From Priapulus caudatus (Eukaryota; Priapulida; Priapulimorpha; Priapulimorphida; Priapulidae), in the NCBI RefSeq assembly GCF_000485595.1, contig NW_014577173.1, positions 188,117-224,029 of the forward strand: a stretch of 35,913 nucleotides of DNA, read 5' to 3'. Numbering within the stretch: the first letter of the stretch is position 1; each line of letters opens with the position of its first letter. The notes beneath the pieces are model-generated. The model was not told the origin of the DNA and did no database searches. It saw only the letters and a list, made by a program, of their open reading frames with translations. The translations under genes and the position numbers were made by a program. Of the stretch, positions 11,880 through 21,610 are shown in pieces.

Positions 11880-11922
11880 AGGAATGGAAGGCTAAATATA
11901 GGACCGAAAACATGCAGGAATG
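11880..11922 (+). promoter_or_regulatory. MEF2 site with flanking MCAT/TEAD motifs
   Basis: CTAAATATAG at 11,892-11,901 fits the MEF2 consensus CTA(W)4TAG exactly. GGAATG, the MCAT/TEAD core, occurs at 11,881-11,886 and 11,917-11,922. The cluster lies about 480 bp upstream of the first coding exon of troponin I. In Drosophila the troponin I gene (wupA) has a muscle enhancer in its first intron, so an intronic enhancer or proximal promoter role is plausible. Function is inferred from motif match only. Confidence 0.5.
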
Positions 11923-12362
11923 AGGAACGTACAGCAGTTTTCACAGAGCTTGTGCGCCAATGTTTTCTCATCGCGACGTGGCAGTTACATAGCCAAGCTA
12001 AACCAGTGCTGCCGCCCACCACACTACACCAATGCCCCTCTAAGCTTAGCCGATGAGGGCTGAATCCTACACATAAGCGTCATAGCTGTGGGTGTGCGCT
12101 GCTTTGCTTAGCTTGCAAGTTGCAGCTTCAGAATATTCCCGAGTAAATCAGGAAGCCCTGATAAGGGTAAGCGACTGGTTGGCACCATAGTGTAAGGTAA
12201 TTATACCCGGAGTGCGCGAATAGAGATTTATTTCTTTATTCGTGCATTCCTGATAATACAGTAGCGGTGATAGCGAGTGAGCTCAAACTGGCGCAGCGCT
12301 ACTGCATGGTGTACTACTGTTGACACACATGCGCTGACTTTTTTTTCTATTTCTCGTTGCAG

Positions 12363-12395
12363 AAAATAACCAGCCATGTCTGACGACGAAGAGCG
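12363..12395 (+). CDS. TNNI: Troponin I first coding exon
   Basis: Acceptor TTGCAG ends at 12,362. Thirteen nt of 5' UTR precede ATG 12,376, which reads MSDDEE plus two bases CG of a split Arg codon; donor GTGAGT at 12,396. The polypyrimidine tract upstream is strong. Confidence 0.9.
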
Positions 12396-15300
12396 GTGAG
12401 TATTCAGTGATACAGCAGTTGGCCGAGGCACAATAGCAGCAGCTACCAGTTAACAACATCGGTCTTTTCTGCCACTGCGGCTGAGTTTTGTAAACTGGGA
12501 ACAGTCTTATTATTACTTAAAACACCAATCTTTTTGGTGGCCCGCGCAGGCGTCTCAAATATATGTAGAATTATTTGTAAACGATGATTTAATATTTACT
12601 TAAGATTTAAACGAGTGGTTTAAAATTTTGATCGTTATTATTGAATCACTAGTTAACGTATGCGAGGGAATCGATCAGTTATTGTGCAGGCATGCTGTGC
12701 AGTCGATGTTTAATCAGCGGTTGTGTTGATACGTCGTGTCGTTGTGAGTAACACAGCCATCTGTCTGTCAGTGTAAGCTCCAGCTAATTTGTCACATTCA
12801 GTTCCATGTTGCTCTATCCCAGGTGCATGTGGCATTGTTGATTACCACTTAGTGCTGCATCGATAATCCGTGGTTTAATAGTATAAGTTACTGGTAAATA
12901 TTCAACCATGTACAAAGTGGAAATTGCAGTCGCTGCAGCACTCAGTAATTTCTGTAAACCATTGGCTCATCATCATCATCAATCATCAAGGCTCATATAT
13001 GTGTGGTTACCGTTACATGCCGGGGAAAAATAGGGTAGGTAGGTAGGGAAAACATTTTATTTTCTTGAAATATTTTATTTACGAACCATGTCCGAAGGAT
13101 GTGCGTTGTGCCTTTTGAAGCAGGAACTGTCCAATTCATTTTTTTAATTTTAATTTTATTTTTTGACTAAAGAAAATTGACAATAAAATGTTTAGGGTAG
13201 CTGGGAATAAATAGGGTCGGTCAGGAAACCGTAACCACACCCATATTTTGTTTTGGCCTAAGGGGGATGTGTTTGATGTGCATAATACTGTTTAATGTGG
13301 CAAGATAAAGGTGTACACTTGTCTCTGTGTGCATCAAGCCATTACGTGTATGGTGTACCGTATATATGCATCTCACAGTTGGCCATGTGCTTTCTTCCTG
13401 CATTTTATAACAGATCTGGGGAGGAATCCGAAGAAGAAACTGAGGTACACCTGATGGCAAAACCATCATCCATGTCCTTCTGTCTTTCTAGCGCTTTCTC
13501 TGCATGACCTTTTCTCTTTCAGGATTCCTTGGCTTGGTCAAAGACACCAAACTTCATGCATGGCATTTTAACCTCTTATTTCTTTCGGTGTGGTCTTCAT
13601 TTACCCCCACGTTTTCGCACATCTGCCATCGGTTTCAAGCTAAGGTCTGGAAGGAATTCAGTTTTGTCTTGCTTGATCCAAGACCACTTTTATCGTGACA
13701 GTTGCAAGGATTCCACCAGACCTTAGCCTGAAATCGGAGCATGCTTGCTTCATCACTTTAGTGAAGTAGATTCTCAAGTATCTTCAAGTAGACATTAGTA
13801 TGCTGTGCAGCTAAGAGTAATGGCTAATTGTGATTTCTTTCTTTCTTTCGTTTTATTCTTTATGAACGCTTTATAGCTCTGAAGAGGAATCCGAGGAGGT
13901 ACGTGGCTTTCTTCTTCTGCAAACCTTTTAGTCACGCATTTATCATCTGCTTAGCGACCGTTTGCGGTAGCACACAACTACTTACGTTTCTTCACGACAG
14001 TAGAATCCGTTACACATGTACTTGTAAAATTACTGAATTTGAAACCGTAAACTTGGAAAATATTCATGTATTGATTGTCGTGTAATTAATGGTTGTTATC
14101 TCTCAAATCATGAGTGATATAAGATATATCAGATTAATCATATTGTTGTGAAACAATGATCTTGTTCAGTAATATACAAACAATTTTGAAAAGCCTGATA
14201 TTTATTAAATTACATCTTTTTCTAATGTTACCTGTAAAGAATTGGAAAATTGTATTATAATAAAAAGACATAGGAAATCCTGCATCAAAATTACGCATGG
14301 TACTGCTGTGTTTTCAACTATGCCCCGTCGCTACAATAGGAAGAAGAGGAAGAAGAAGAAGAGGAAGAGAAGGTAAACCCTGAAGAGGCCAAGAGACAAG
14401 CTGAAGCCGCTCGCAAGGCTGAGGAGGCTAAGAGAAAGAAGGAGGAAGAAGAACGAAAGAAGCAGGCTGTTCTTGATAGAGAACATGCCAAGGAAGATGT
14501 GAGTATCTAGCCTTTCTTCCCTCTATGATTGTATTTCCTTATGCGTAGAATAAATCTTCGTTTTCCATTCACAAATACATCCATCGTCTATTTCATTGTT
14601 AGTCATTTATCCATTTTCTACTGTCCAGGCTATTTAGCGTCAATCTCAATGTTACACTAGACCCACTAGTAGTTTTACTAGTAACTGGCCTTAATTATCA
14701 CTCATCTTAAATACGTAAAATATTTCACACCATCAATTCATATGTATATGGAATTTATGACCATATATTAGTTATACCAGCAAGTTACATGCAACTCGTA
14801 ATAATTACTAGTAACAACGTTGTAATGTTGCGCTACGATGCACAACGACCAACAAGTGAACAGCATTCATGTTGATTTCTTGCTACAGGAGGCCCGCAGG
14901 AGGATCGAGGAGAGGGAACGCAAGAAGGCTGAGGTGAGGAAGAGGTTGGAGGAGAGCAGCCAGAAGAAGAAGAATGGTTTCCTGACTGGCGCCCGCAAGA
15001 AGAAGCTGAAGGCTTTCTTGATGAAGAAGATCCGTGAGGACATGTTGGCAGAAATCCAGAGGAAAGAAGAACAGAAGAAGAGAGCTCTGGCCGAGAGAGT
15101 GCAGCCCCTTCCTAACATGGAAGCCCTGAACGCAGGTTAGTAGGACACACACGTCCAGCGTACCGCAGCACTGCTCTCTGGTCGTGACTCCACCGTTGTG
15201 TTGAAACCGATCTACTGTACTAGCAACGTCAAATGACACGACCAGTGAATCAGATCCCAATAAGATAAGCAGCTTTTTTCGCTGGCTCTATGCAATAAGT

Positions 15301-16788
15301 ATATAATGCATGCAACTATAACGCACAACCGAATCCTAACCCTACTGCCGATCCATGCTAACGATCAGGGAAAAAAAGATTATTTATTTTTCGGAGGCTA
15401 TACTTTTCAAGCTCGCGTGGATGAAAATAGCACTCTAAAATTTGGTTTGCATTGAACTCTATGCAAATTTACGGGGGCTCTTTTTGGCATTTCGGGGGCT
15501 AAATCACCCCGAGCCCCCGTGTATTTTTTCACTGCTAACGATGTCCGTGTCTACTGTTGCAGGCCAGCTGGAGGCTCTATGCAATAAGCTGTTGGCTCAG
15601 ATCGCGAAGGTGGAGGGTGACAGGTTTGACCTGATGAACAACATCCATGACAACGACGCACACATCATGGACATGCAGTATGCTGTCAACGACCTTAGGG
15701 GCAAGTTGTAAGTACTGACAACCGTAGCATGCTCTATAATACACTAATAATATTAGGTAAAATTTAATATTAAATTTAAATTTAATAAAATTTAAGGTGG
15801 AACTGAAATCTCATAGAGGAGTACAGCATTATATGATAAATATTAAACGTGGAACTTTAACTTGTGGAAGTATAGTTTAAATGTGGTGTTTTTTTATACA
15901 TTTTATTTTAATGACTATAATTTATGTAGTGCAACATTGACTGAAATATGTAATCACAGTTGCTGAATTAACTAAATTTGCATTCGAGTTAGCTAAAGAT
16001 GGTATATGTTTTAAGTTCACTTATTATTACATACTTTGAAAAGGCTTCATAGAGGTGTATTTTAACATAGTCTGATGATAAACAATATTTTCCCCTTAGC
16101 ATCAAGCCCCCTCTCAAGAAGATTTCCAAGTACGACAACAAGTAAGTAACACTACTACATCTTACATACTCATGTGTGAAAAATAGAAAAATAGATACAA
16201 GTTTGTGACGATTTACCATTCTGTTAACATTTTAAGTATGCATGTTTTTACCATACGTAATCCCTAGTTGTAACTGATCTAAATCTATCTCAAGAATTCC
16301 TGTTTTAGGTTAGGCAGCATTGTGAAATGTTTCTTTCTGAGATCGTAGTCCTACATAATCGTTATGTGGTATCAGTCACTCATTGAAGTATTACAAACTG
16401 TAGGTTCGCCAAGATGAAGCAGCTGCAGAAGAAGGGAGCATCCAACTTCCGCGAGGGCCTCAAGTCTACTGGCAAGGACAAATATGCACTGGAGGCTGAA
16501 GAAGACCCAGACGTAAGTACACCTATGCTACACCATATAACTACCAGTAGGTAGAACCTGCTTTTCTGACGTAATTGAAACTGCAAGATACCAGTTGTGG
16601 GACACAGGCAGTATATAATAAACTTTAATTTAATATTATATATGACTGGCACATGACAAGCATGGGGGTACGTATACACCTTATGTGACAAACACATTGT
16701 GTAACTGTAATAAAAAACGTATATGTCATATTGTGTTCTGTTTTTGCCCCTGCAGAAGGCCAAGCCAGACTGGGCAGCCAAGCACTAA
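12376..16788 (+). CDS. TNNI: Troponin I, spliced gene, 258/261 residues
   Basis: Inhibitory subunit of the thin-filament troponin complex. It holds actin-tropomyosin off when calcium is low and is released through troponin C. Coding exons: 12,376-12,395; then 13,414-13,444 or 13,877-13,898; 14,340-14,498; 14,889-15,135; 15,563-15,707; 16,100-16,141; 16,404-16,512; 16,756-16,788. Every junction is GT-AG and in phase. In the 258-residue form: acidic N-terminus with a long Glu run (1-24), Lys/Glu/Ala-rich helix (25-97), troponin C-binding helix with RKKKLKAFLMKKIREDMLAEI-like sequence (about 103-123), troponin T-binding coiled coil (152-195), inhibitory region GKFIKPPLKKISKYDNKFAK (196-215), switch segment NFREGLK (226-232), and C-terminus KPDWAAKH. 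The ISKYDNKFAK form is typical of protostomes; vertebrates have RISADAM-type sequence here. The start follows MSDDEE at the first ATG after the acceptor. Identity is near certain; the isoform layout is inferred. Confidence 0.96.
12997..13246. mobile_element. MITE-like foldback in a troponin I intron
   Basis: TATGTGTGGTTACCGTTAC near 13,000 is mirrored by GGAAACCGTAACCACACCC near 13,224-13,242 in inverted orientation, imperfectly. The interior is AT-rich with a GGTAGGTAGGTAGGG tract. There is no coding capacity, and the ends are approximate. Confidence 0.55.
13414..13444 (+). CDS. TNNI: Troponin I alternative micro-exon 2a
   Basis: 31 nt between acceptor TTATAACAG and donor GTACAC. Its first base completes the Arg codon left by exon 1, then SGEESEEETE, ending in phase 0. 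It is a homologue of micro-exon 2b and shares GAGGAATCCGARGA. Using both 2a and 2b, or neither, shifts the frame of all later exons. Confidence 0.75.
13633..13733 (+). other. Intronic hairpin between the two alternative micro-exons
   Basis: TTTCAAGCTAAGGTCTGG (from 13,633) pairs with CCAGACCTTAGCCTGAAA (to 13,733). Together with the adjoining GGAAT/ATTCC this gives about 26-bp arms with few mismatches and a loop of about 50 nt. It lies in the intron separating micro-exons 2a and 2b, so a role in exon choice is possible but unproven. It could also be a decayed MITE. Confidence 0.6.
13877..13898 (+). CDS. TNNI: Troponin I alternative micro-exon 2b
   Basis: 22 nt between a pyrimidine-rich acceptor CTTTATAG and donor GTACGT. 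The first base completes Arg, then SEEESEE in phase 0. It is the shorter alternative to 2a. Confidence 0.8.
14340..14498 (+). CDS. TNNI: Troponin I exon 3, Glu-run exon
   Basis: 159 nt, phase 0 at both ends; acceptor CTACAATAG, donor GTGAGT. It encodes ten consecutive Glu from mixed GAA/GAG codons, then VNPEEAKRQAEAARKAEEAK and a KKEEEERKK segment. Long charged N-terminal extensions are common in invertebrate troponin I; the GAA/GAG run is a likely site of length variation. Confidence 0.92.
14889..15135 (+). CDS. TNNI: Troponin I exon 4, troponin C-binding helix
   Basis: 247 nt; acceptor TTGCTACAG, donor GTTAGT. It encodes EARRRIEERERKK through the family signature LKAFLMKKIREDMLAEIQRK and ERVQPLPNMEALNA, ending with one base of a Gly codon. 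This is the most conserved block of the protein. Confidence 0.96.
15563..15707 (+). CDS. TNNI: Troponin I exon 5, troponin T-binding coiled coil
   Basis: 145 nt; acceptor CTGTTGCAG, donor GTAAGT. It encodes QLEALCNKLLAQIAKVEGD and on to NDLRGK, the amphipathic helix that pairs with troponin T, and ends inside the Phe codon of GKF. Confidence 0.95.
16100..16141 (+). CDS. TNNI: Troponin I exon 6, inhibitory peptide
   Basis: 42 nt; acceptor TTTTCCCCTTAG, donor GTAAGT. It encodes IKPPLKKISKYDN and parts of the flanking codons, the core of the actin-tropomyosin inhibitory region. Confidence 0.94.
16404..16512 (+). CDS. TNNI: Troponin I exon 7, switch segment
   Basis: 109 nt; acceptor ACTGTAG, donor GTAAGT. 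It encodes FAKMKQLQKKGASNFREGLK, then STGKDKYALEAEEDPD. It has three extra residues (MKQ region) relative to the arthropod FAKLQKK form as I recall it. Confidence 0.94.
16756..16788 (+). CDS. TNNI: Troponin I last coding exon
   Basis: Acceptor CCCCTGCAG; encodes KAKPDWAAKH and TAA. The KPDW motif is the usual C-terminal mark of invertebrate troponin I. Confidence 0.94.
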   Translation, partial: KAKPDWAAKH

Positions 16789-17932
16789 GGCGCATCTCTC
16801 TTCGATTGAGCGAAGACGTACTGTGGCTTGCTCCATCGTGCCACATGTACCCTGCACGGCCACCAGTCTCAACAGCTTGCTTACAGCGTGCAGCAGAAGG
16901 GCCGCCGTGCAGGGTATTCCAATCTCAACTCACCTCCTGCTCAGGAAGTGTGCTGGCAAACCACCAGGTGCATCTCTATGCTACCGAACCATCGTGGCTC
17001 TTCAGAAGGCAGCTTAACTCGACGTGTTCGGATCTAAGCCGGGCCAATTTATCATTCGACTTCACACACAGATTGCTTCACCCGCTACACACACATCTTC
17101 CGATGAAGGTGCCTTGCGCATTTAACAAATCAACCGGAACCATTTTCCGTAGATTCATGACTATTTTGTGCCAGGAGAGAAAGCATGCACTTTTCTCCAA
17201 CTAAACGTTCACAAGTCGCAACCTTCAGCTCTTAGCAGATGTAGTGCTTTCCGGGGCTAGCCAAACTTTGCGGTTGAGGAGTATTATACTACCACCTAGT
17301 GCAGACACATCTCACCCAAGTTACCCTGACAGCGATAACTAACATATTCGTTTCATACACCAGCATCAAACGGGTATTGCTTAGTATCCCCTCGGCTGTA
17401 TGATCACAACATTGGCGCCACCTGGTGTAGGGTGTTGTATGCCGCCGAGTTGCCAAGGCAACAGACATCATGAAATAGGTCTGGTGGCGGTACTAAGTTT
17501 TCAGTTGCTCTTGCGCTTTTTTAACAGTCTGAATTTTGTTGTAATAGTGTAGTTTTGTGCCATTTTTCTAATATCTATTATACATTGACATGGGGAATTT
17601 TCATATTTATCTTTAGTTAAGGAAAAATTATGTAATTTATTATCATTAATGATTAATTTATCATTTATTATTATTACTTGTTGGATTTGAATCTGCTTAC
17701 ACATATTTGTCTAGTATTTGTACACGAGGACAGTATAGTACATTAAATTGTGGTGACAAAATTTATTATGTTTGTTTTTAAAAATTCTTCATATATATCT
17801 TCCATGTCTCCACCAGCTACACTGCTCACACATTCGCCAAGGACTGCATAAGTAATTGCCATTTTGTTAGGCCTGACAACTGTTGGTAACTGATTCTACC
17901 TTTATATATTCAGATACATTTTACAAAATAAA
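16789..17932 (+). other. Troponin I 3' UTR and downstream intergenic DNA
   Basis: No coding sequence was recognised after the stop. The first clear AATAAA on the plus strand is at 17,927-17,932, which would make a 1.1-kb 3' UTR; an ATTAAA near 17,743 is an alternative. AT-rich ATTA/TTAT runs occur at 17,600-17,690. Confidence 0.4.
17415..17428 (-). promoter_or_regulatory. CTCF-like motif, minus orientation
   Basis: On the minus strand ACACCAGGTGGCGC matches CCACYAGRKGGCRS at 13 of 14 positions. It lies between the convergent troponin I and PRR19-like genes and points toward the plus-oriented motif at 4,213. Confidence 0.45.
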
Positions 17933-18565
17933 CGTTAAGTAATTTAATAGTTTCACTGCTCAGTGAATTCAAAAGCAATTAGTACGTAAAATTTTAACAG
18001 CTCAGGATGCGTCAACTGGTTCGGCCTAATAATAGCTCACTTCTTTATGACAGCCTTTCAACGAACACAAACATGTACAGACAAATAGGCAGTAGAGTAA
18101 TTACAAAAGTCAGTAAAGCCCACTATACTGCCAATCACAGAACCCAACCATTGAGACAAAGAACATGTAAAATGCATTTTAAACATTGTTGGCAGGATCC
18201 ATTATATAATTTAACTGGTTTTGCATTGAAACATTGTCAAAAAAAATAATCTTGTCCTCTAGTTGCTTTGTGAAACATCAATAACTAGTCATTAATTCTG
18301 CACTTTACAAACATTCCTATTTATAAAGGGCCTGACAACCTAAATTCATTCATATGCAAATAACTTGCTGTAATATATAACGCAAGTCTTGTTTAGATAA
18401 TAAAGATAAATAAAAACAAAACAAATATGCAATCATAACTTTTACAGTCCAACTACGTGGTTGAGATCCATTGAGGCGACGATTCCAATAACAAGTATAT
18501 ACTATGTCCTTACATATATACATACATACTACAATATACATGCTGCTTGAAAGGCACACATAGGT

Positions 18566-20692
18566 TCAGTACATTCTTCTGGCACACAGCTGAGGAGGAG
18601 AAGGAGTGTGTCGGGGCGGCTTACTAATGCTAGGACTTCTAATGTTCACTAACTTCCAAGCAGGCGACCCATTTGAATCAGGTGATGCAGTCACCATCTT
18701 GGTCTGATCCATGCTGCAGGAACATTTGCCATACCTTCTAGAGCCGTCGCAGTGCCGATGACAATCAAACACGGGATTAAACCGTGTGGGGAGAGCAATG
18801 CTGTCGAGAATATCTCTGTGGGTGTTGTAGGTGGAAGGATGCTCACCTGCATGCTTGCGATGATAGCCATCGTTAAGGGTGGGATAGACTGCAGGGTTTC
18901 CCCCTCTCGGGCTGTTAGGGATGGGCATGTACTTAAATTCAGGATAGGAATCTGTTGGGGGGAAGTTGTCGCCGATATTGTCGCGTGATAGAAATACCAT
19001 CTTTCCATGGCTATGGTAGTTTGGTGCTTTTCCATCTCTGCAGGGATTCATCCCAGAGTGCTCTTTTCCAGTGGATGTATAAACTGGTGGGTAGACCTCA
19101 GATGGATGTAGGGGCCAGCCTGGGAACGCTTCTACGTTCTGAAGATGGTTACCAGGAGGAGGAAGTTTGTTAGAACAATTCATTCCAGGGTCGTTGTAGT
19201 AAGTAGAGCTAGGTGGCACACCCCGTGGCAATTGTGCGATGCATTCCTGTGGCTGCTTGACATATACATGTCTGCTGTCTAAGATCTGCTCACGTGTAGA
19301 TTTAGTCAAAGTCTTACATTTCTGCATCATTTGACCTTCAAGAAAACCTGGATTATCACCGTATATGCTGTGCCCATAAACTGCTTTACATGATGAGCGA
19401 TCAGTGTTGATTATTCCTGGATAGATTCCTGGATGTTTGTGCTGACGTGCCATTGTTTCACTGACTGCTGTAGAAGTCGAAGGTTCTAAGCTCTGAAAAC
19501 TACTCCTACATACCTGGGAATTTACCTTCGGATGAGACACAGGTCGGGGTAAATCTCGGCTTTTCCCGGCTGCAGTGAACACCTGTTCATAATGCAGATC
19601 CACAGCATGTTGCACTTGCGGGCTTTTTGCTGCCGTTTTGTGGACACGCAAGTTGCATGTGATGCCGTGACTTCCAAACGTGGCATTTGACAATCCGCTA
19701 CTGGTAGAGTTCTTATGCAGTTGTTGAGTTTGTCTGCCACTGGTGGCGGCATGGCTGGGAGTATTTTCACCACAAAATAGGGCTCTCTTGACGCTTGCTG
19801 AGCTCTTTCCACCAAACCCAACGGGTGGGGGGCAACGGGGTGTCTCGGGCATTAGGTTTTGCTTCATAATTGAGTTAAGTTCTTCTCTGAGTTCAGCAAA
19901 CAAGTTCCGCCCATGGAATATGTCCATCGGTTTTAAGAAAGTGCACAAGTCAGTTGCAATATCCTGGAACGGAAGCTCCACTGGGAGATCATCAGTAAAA
20001 CTCGATACTGTATTGTTAATCTCATCGTTAGAGTCACTGCTAGTCACATTGCTATAATTTTTAGGTACCGGTATGTCATTGTCAAATGCTGCGTTTTCAC
20101 TATCAAGTATATGCTTTAAGTCATTTTTCATCTCATTTTCCATATTTGTGGAAAGCCTGATAATCTTTTCAGACTTTTTGCCATTGTTAAATATTCCCAG
20201 TCGACGTGTGAGCCTGCTCTGGCCAAACACGGAAACAGATCTATCAGCCGTTTCTTCTGGGCGCAGCAACTTATTTATGCTGGTAGTGGCATGACATGGG
20301 TTTGATGAAGCTGTTTTTCTGTGTCTGTGCTCCTTGCATCTATGCTTCATCTTCCTTTTTCTAGTGGTCACTGCAGCCTGCTCCTTTTTCTGGGGGCGTT
20401 TTCTTGCATATTGCAGATCTGTACCATCAATACAAGTAGCACCACTATGTTCACCTATAGTGATTTGGGTTGCTTGTGTGTTTCTGTTAGACTCCAGCGA
20501 AAGGGAGTTGGACTCTGATACGATGATAGCAGGACCACCACCTGGTGATTTTAAATGGTTCTTGAAAGTTTGGAGCACAGATTCACGGATTCTAGCCTGT
20601 TCAATCTGAAGTTCAAACACGTTTAGTTGTTGAGCACTTTTACTGTGGCGAGGCCTGCTACGAGTTTGTTTCATAAATCTGTGCCTTCCCAT
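18566..20692 (-). CDS. Large single-exon frame, tentative PRR19-like protein, 708 aa
   Basis: An uninterrupted 708-codon frame, the longest in the window outside repeats. An acceptor TTTCTACTATTGTAG|GACC precedes it (exon top 20,745) and an in-frame TAA separates that acceptor from the ATG at 20,692, so the start is the first ATG (MGRHRFMKQTRSR) and a 5' UTR exon lies upstream. The protein is basic at 95-130 (KRKMKHRCKEHRHRK) and Ser/Pro-rich later, with no membrane segment or signal peptide. Three spots recall PRR19, the CNTD1 partner in meiotic crossover formation: FGQSRLTRRLGIFNNGKKSE (156-175), FHGRNLFAELREELNSIMKQ (259-278), and a C-terminus ending in Arg-Met-Tyr against the Arg-Leu-Tyr I recall for human PRR19. 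That comparison is from memory. The frame is about twice the human length. Coding status is likely; the family is a hypothesis. Confidence 0.75.
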   Translation of the reverse strand: MGRHRFMKQTRSRPRHSKSAQQLNVFELQIEQARIRESVLQTFKNHLKSPGGGPAIIVSESNSLSLESNRNTQATQITIGEHSGATCIDGTDLQYARKRPQKKEQAAVTTRKRKMKHRCKEHRHRKTASSNPCHATTSINKLLRPEETADRSVSVFGQSRLTRRLGIFNNGKKSEKIIRLSTNMENEMKNDLKHILDSENAAFDNDIPVPKNYSNVTSSDSNDEINNTVSSFTDDLPVELPFQDIATDLCTFLKPMDIFHGRNLFAELREELNSIMKQNLMPETPRCPPPVGFGGKSSASVKRALFCGENTPSHAATSGRQTQQLHKNSTSSGLSNATFGSHGITCNLRVHKTAAKSPQVQHAVDLHYEQVFTAAGKSRDLPRPVSHPKVNSQVCRSSFQSLEPSTSTAVSETMARQHKHPGIYPGIINTDRSSCKAVYGHSIYGDNPGFLEGQMMQKCKTLTKSTREQILDSRHVYVKQPQECIAQLPRGVPPSSTYYNDPGMNCSNKLPPPGNHLQNVEAFPGWPLHPSEVYPPVYTSTGKEHSGMNPCRDGKAPNYHSHGKMVFLSRDNIGDNFPPTDSYPEFKYMPIPNSPRGGNPAVYPTLNDGYHRKHAGEHPSTYNTHRDILDSIALPTRFNPVFDCHRHCDGSRRYGKCSCSMDQTKMVTASPDSNGSPAWKLVNIRSPSISKPPRHTPSPPQLCARRMY

Positions 20693-20950
20693 CAGCAATG
20701 GATTCAAGCAGATGCAAAGCAGCTGTTATCGTAATTCTTGTGGTCCTACAATAGTAGAAATTTGAATTAACATATTGTAAAAAACGGAGAATCACATCAT
20801 TTCAATGCACTGACTGTAACGAAGACAATGAATGTAGCCAAATGTATAGAATAGAGATATCTATTCAATATCTTTGGCGTAACTCGTGCGAATTGTTTTA
20901 TACCTAAACAAATTTTATATAGAGATATGCTACTCAGCCTACTAGTACTA

Positions 20951-21295
20951 CTGCCTGGCAGTACTGCAGATGAAGGGGTCGTTGTCGTATCAGTTACTAC
21001 ATATCATATATGTACCCGAGGTACATATATAATTTAATAATTTAATAATAATATGTATACACAATGTCACAAAGTTGAAAGTGTACTAGACTTGTACTAC
21101 AGAAGCTAGTGTACCCTGACCCTAACCCTAAACATAACTTATATAAAAATATAAGCATAATACTAAACAACCTAAAACTACCTCGGGTACATATATATGT
21201 TACTACTATGTACAGTTGTACTATATAAGTATATTATAATGTAGTACCTGAGGCTGATACGACAGCGACCCTTCGTGCAGTACTGCGCACTGCAT
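20951..21295. mobile_element. Foldback element 2 with telomeric core
   Basis: Inverted arms 20,958-20,994 and 21,250-21,286 share GCAGTACTGCA, GAAGGG(G)TCG and TGTCGTATCAG. An inner pair is built on ATGTACCCGAGGTA near 21,010 and its complement near 21,180. The interior holds CCCTGA and two CCCTAA units (21,114-21,131). No coding capacity. Confidence 0.75.
21114..21131. repeat. Short interstitial telomeric tract
   Basis: CCCTGA followed by two exact CCCTAA units, within foldback element 2. Confidence 0.7.
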
Positions 21296-21610
21296 GCAAT
21301 ACTTGAATAAAGCCTCTAACGCAAAGCCAGTCGTTTGCTAAACTACTAAATGATTATCATTACTTGGTCATTGACCTCCGGAACTCGTACTGTTATGAAG
21401 ATGTCTAGTTATGAGTTTATGAGCATACAAATAATGATGCAAACACAAACACATAACACAACATGGCTGCCTGCTACGCAGATTCGTGTCATCCCAGCAT
21501 GCTTTGCGAAGAGTGTGACGCGAGCTGGAGCACCCAGCAGCCGGCTGAAAGGGGTGGTATAGGATATGTTTACTAGGCACTTCTAATTTTAACATATATT
21601 TTAAATTTAA

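Larger units (their letters stand above)
9192..12362 (+). other. Candidate troponin I intron 1
   Basis: Runs from the donor at 9,192 to the acceptor TTTCTCGTTGCAG at 12,362. It holds two palindromic mini-elements (10,116-10,159 and 11,432-11,477) and a muscle-factor motif cluster at 11,880-11,922. No coding exon was recognised in it. Confidence 0.35.

Noticed and set aside
12376-14498. Troponin T, because of the acidic MSDDEE...EEEE start
   Set aside because: The downstream exons carry the troponin I inhibitory and switch regions and the KPDW C-terminus in one continuous frame.
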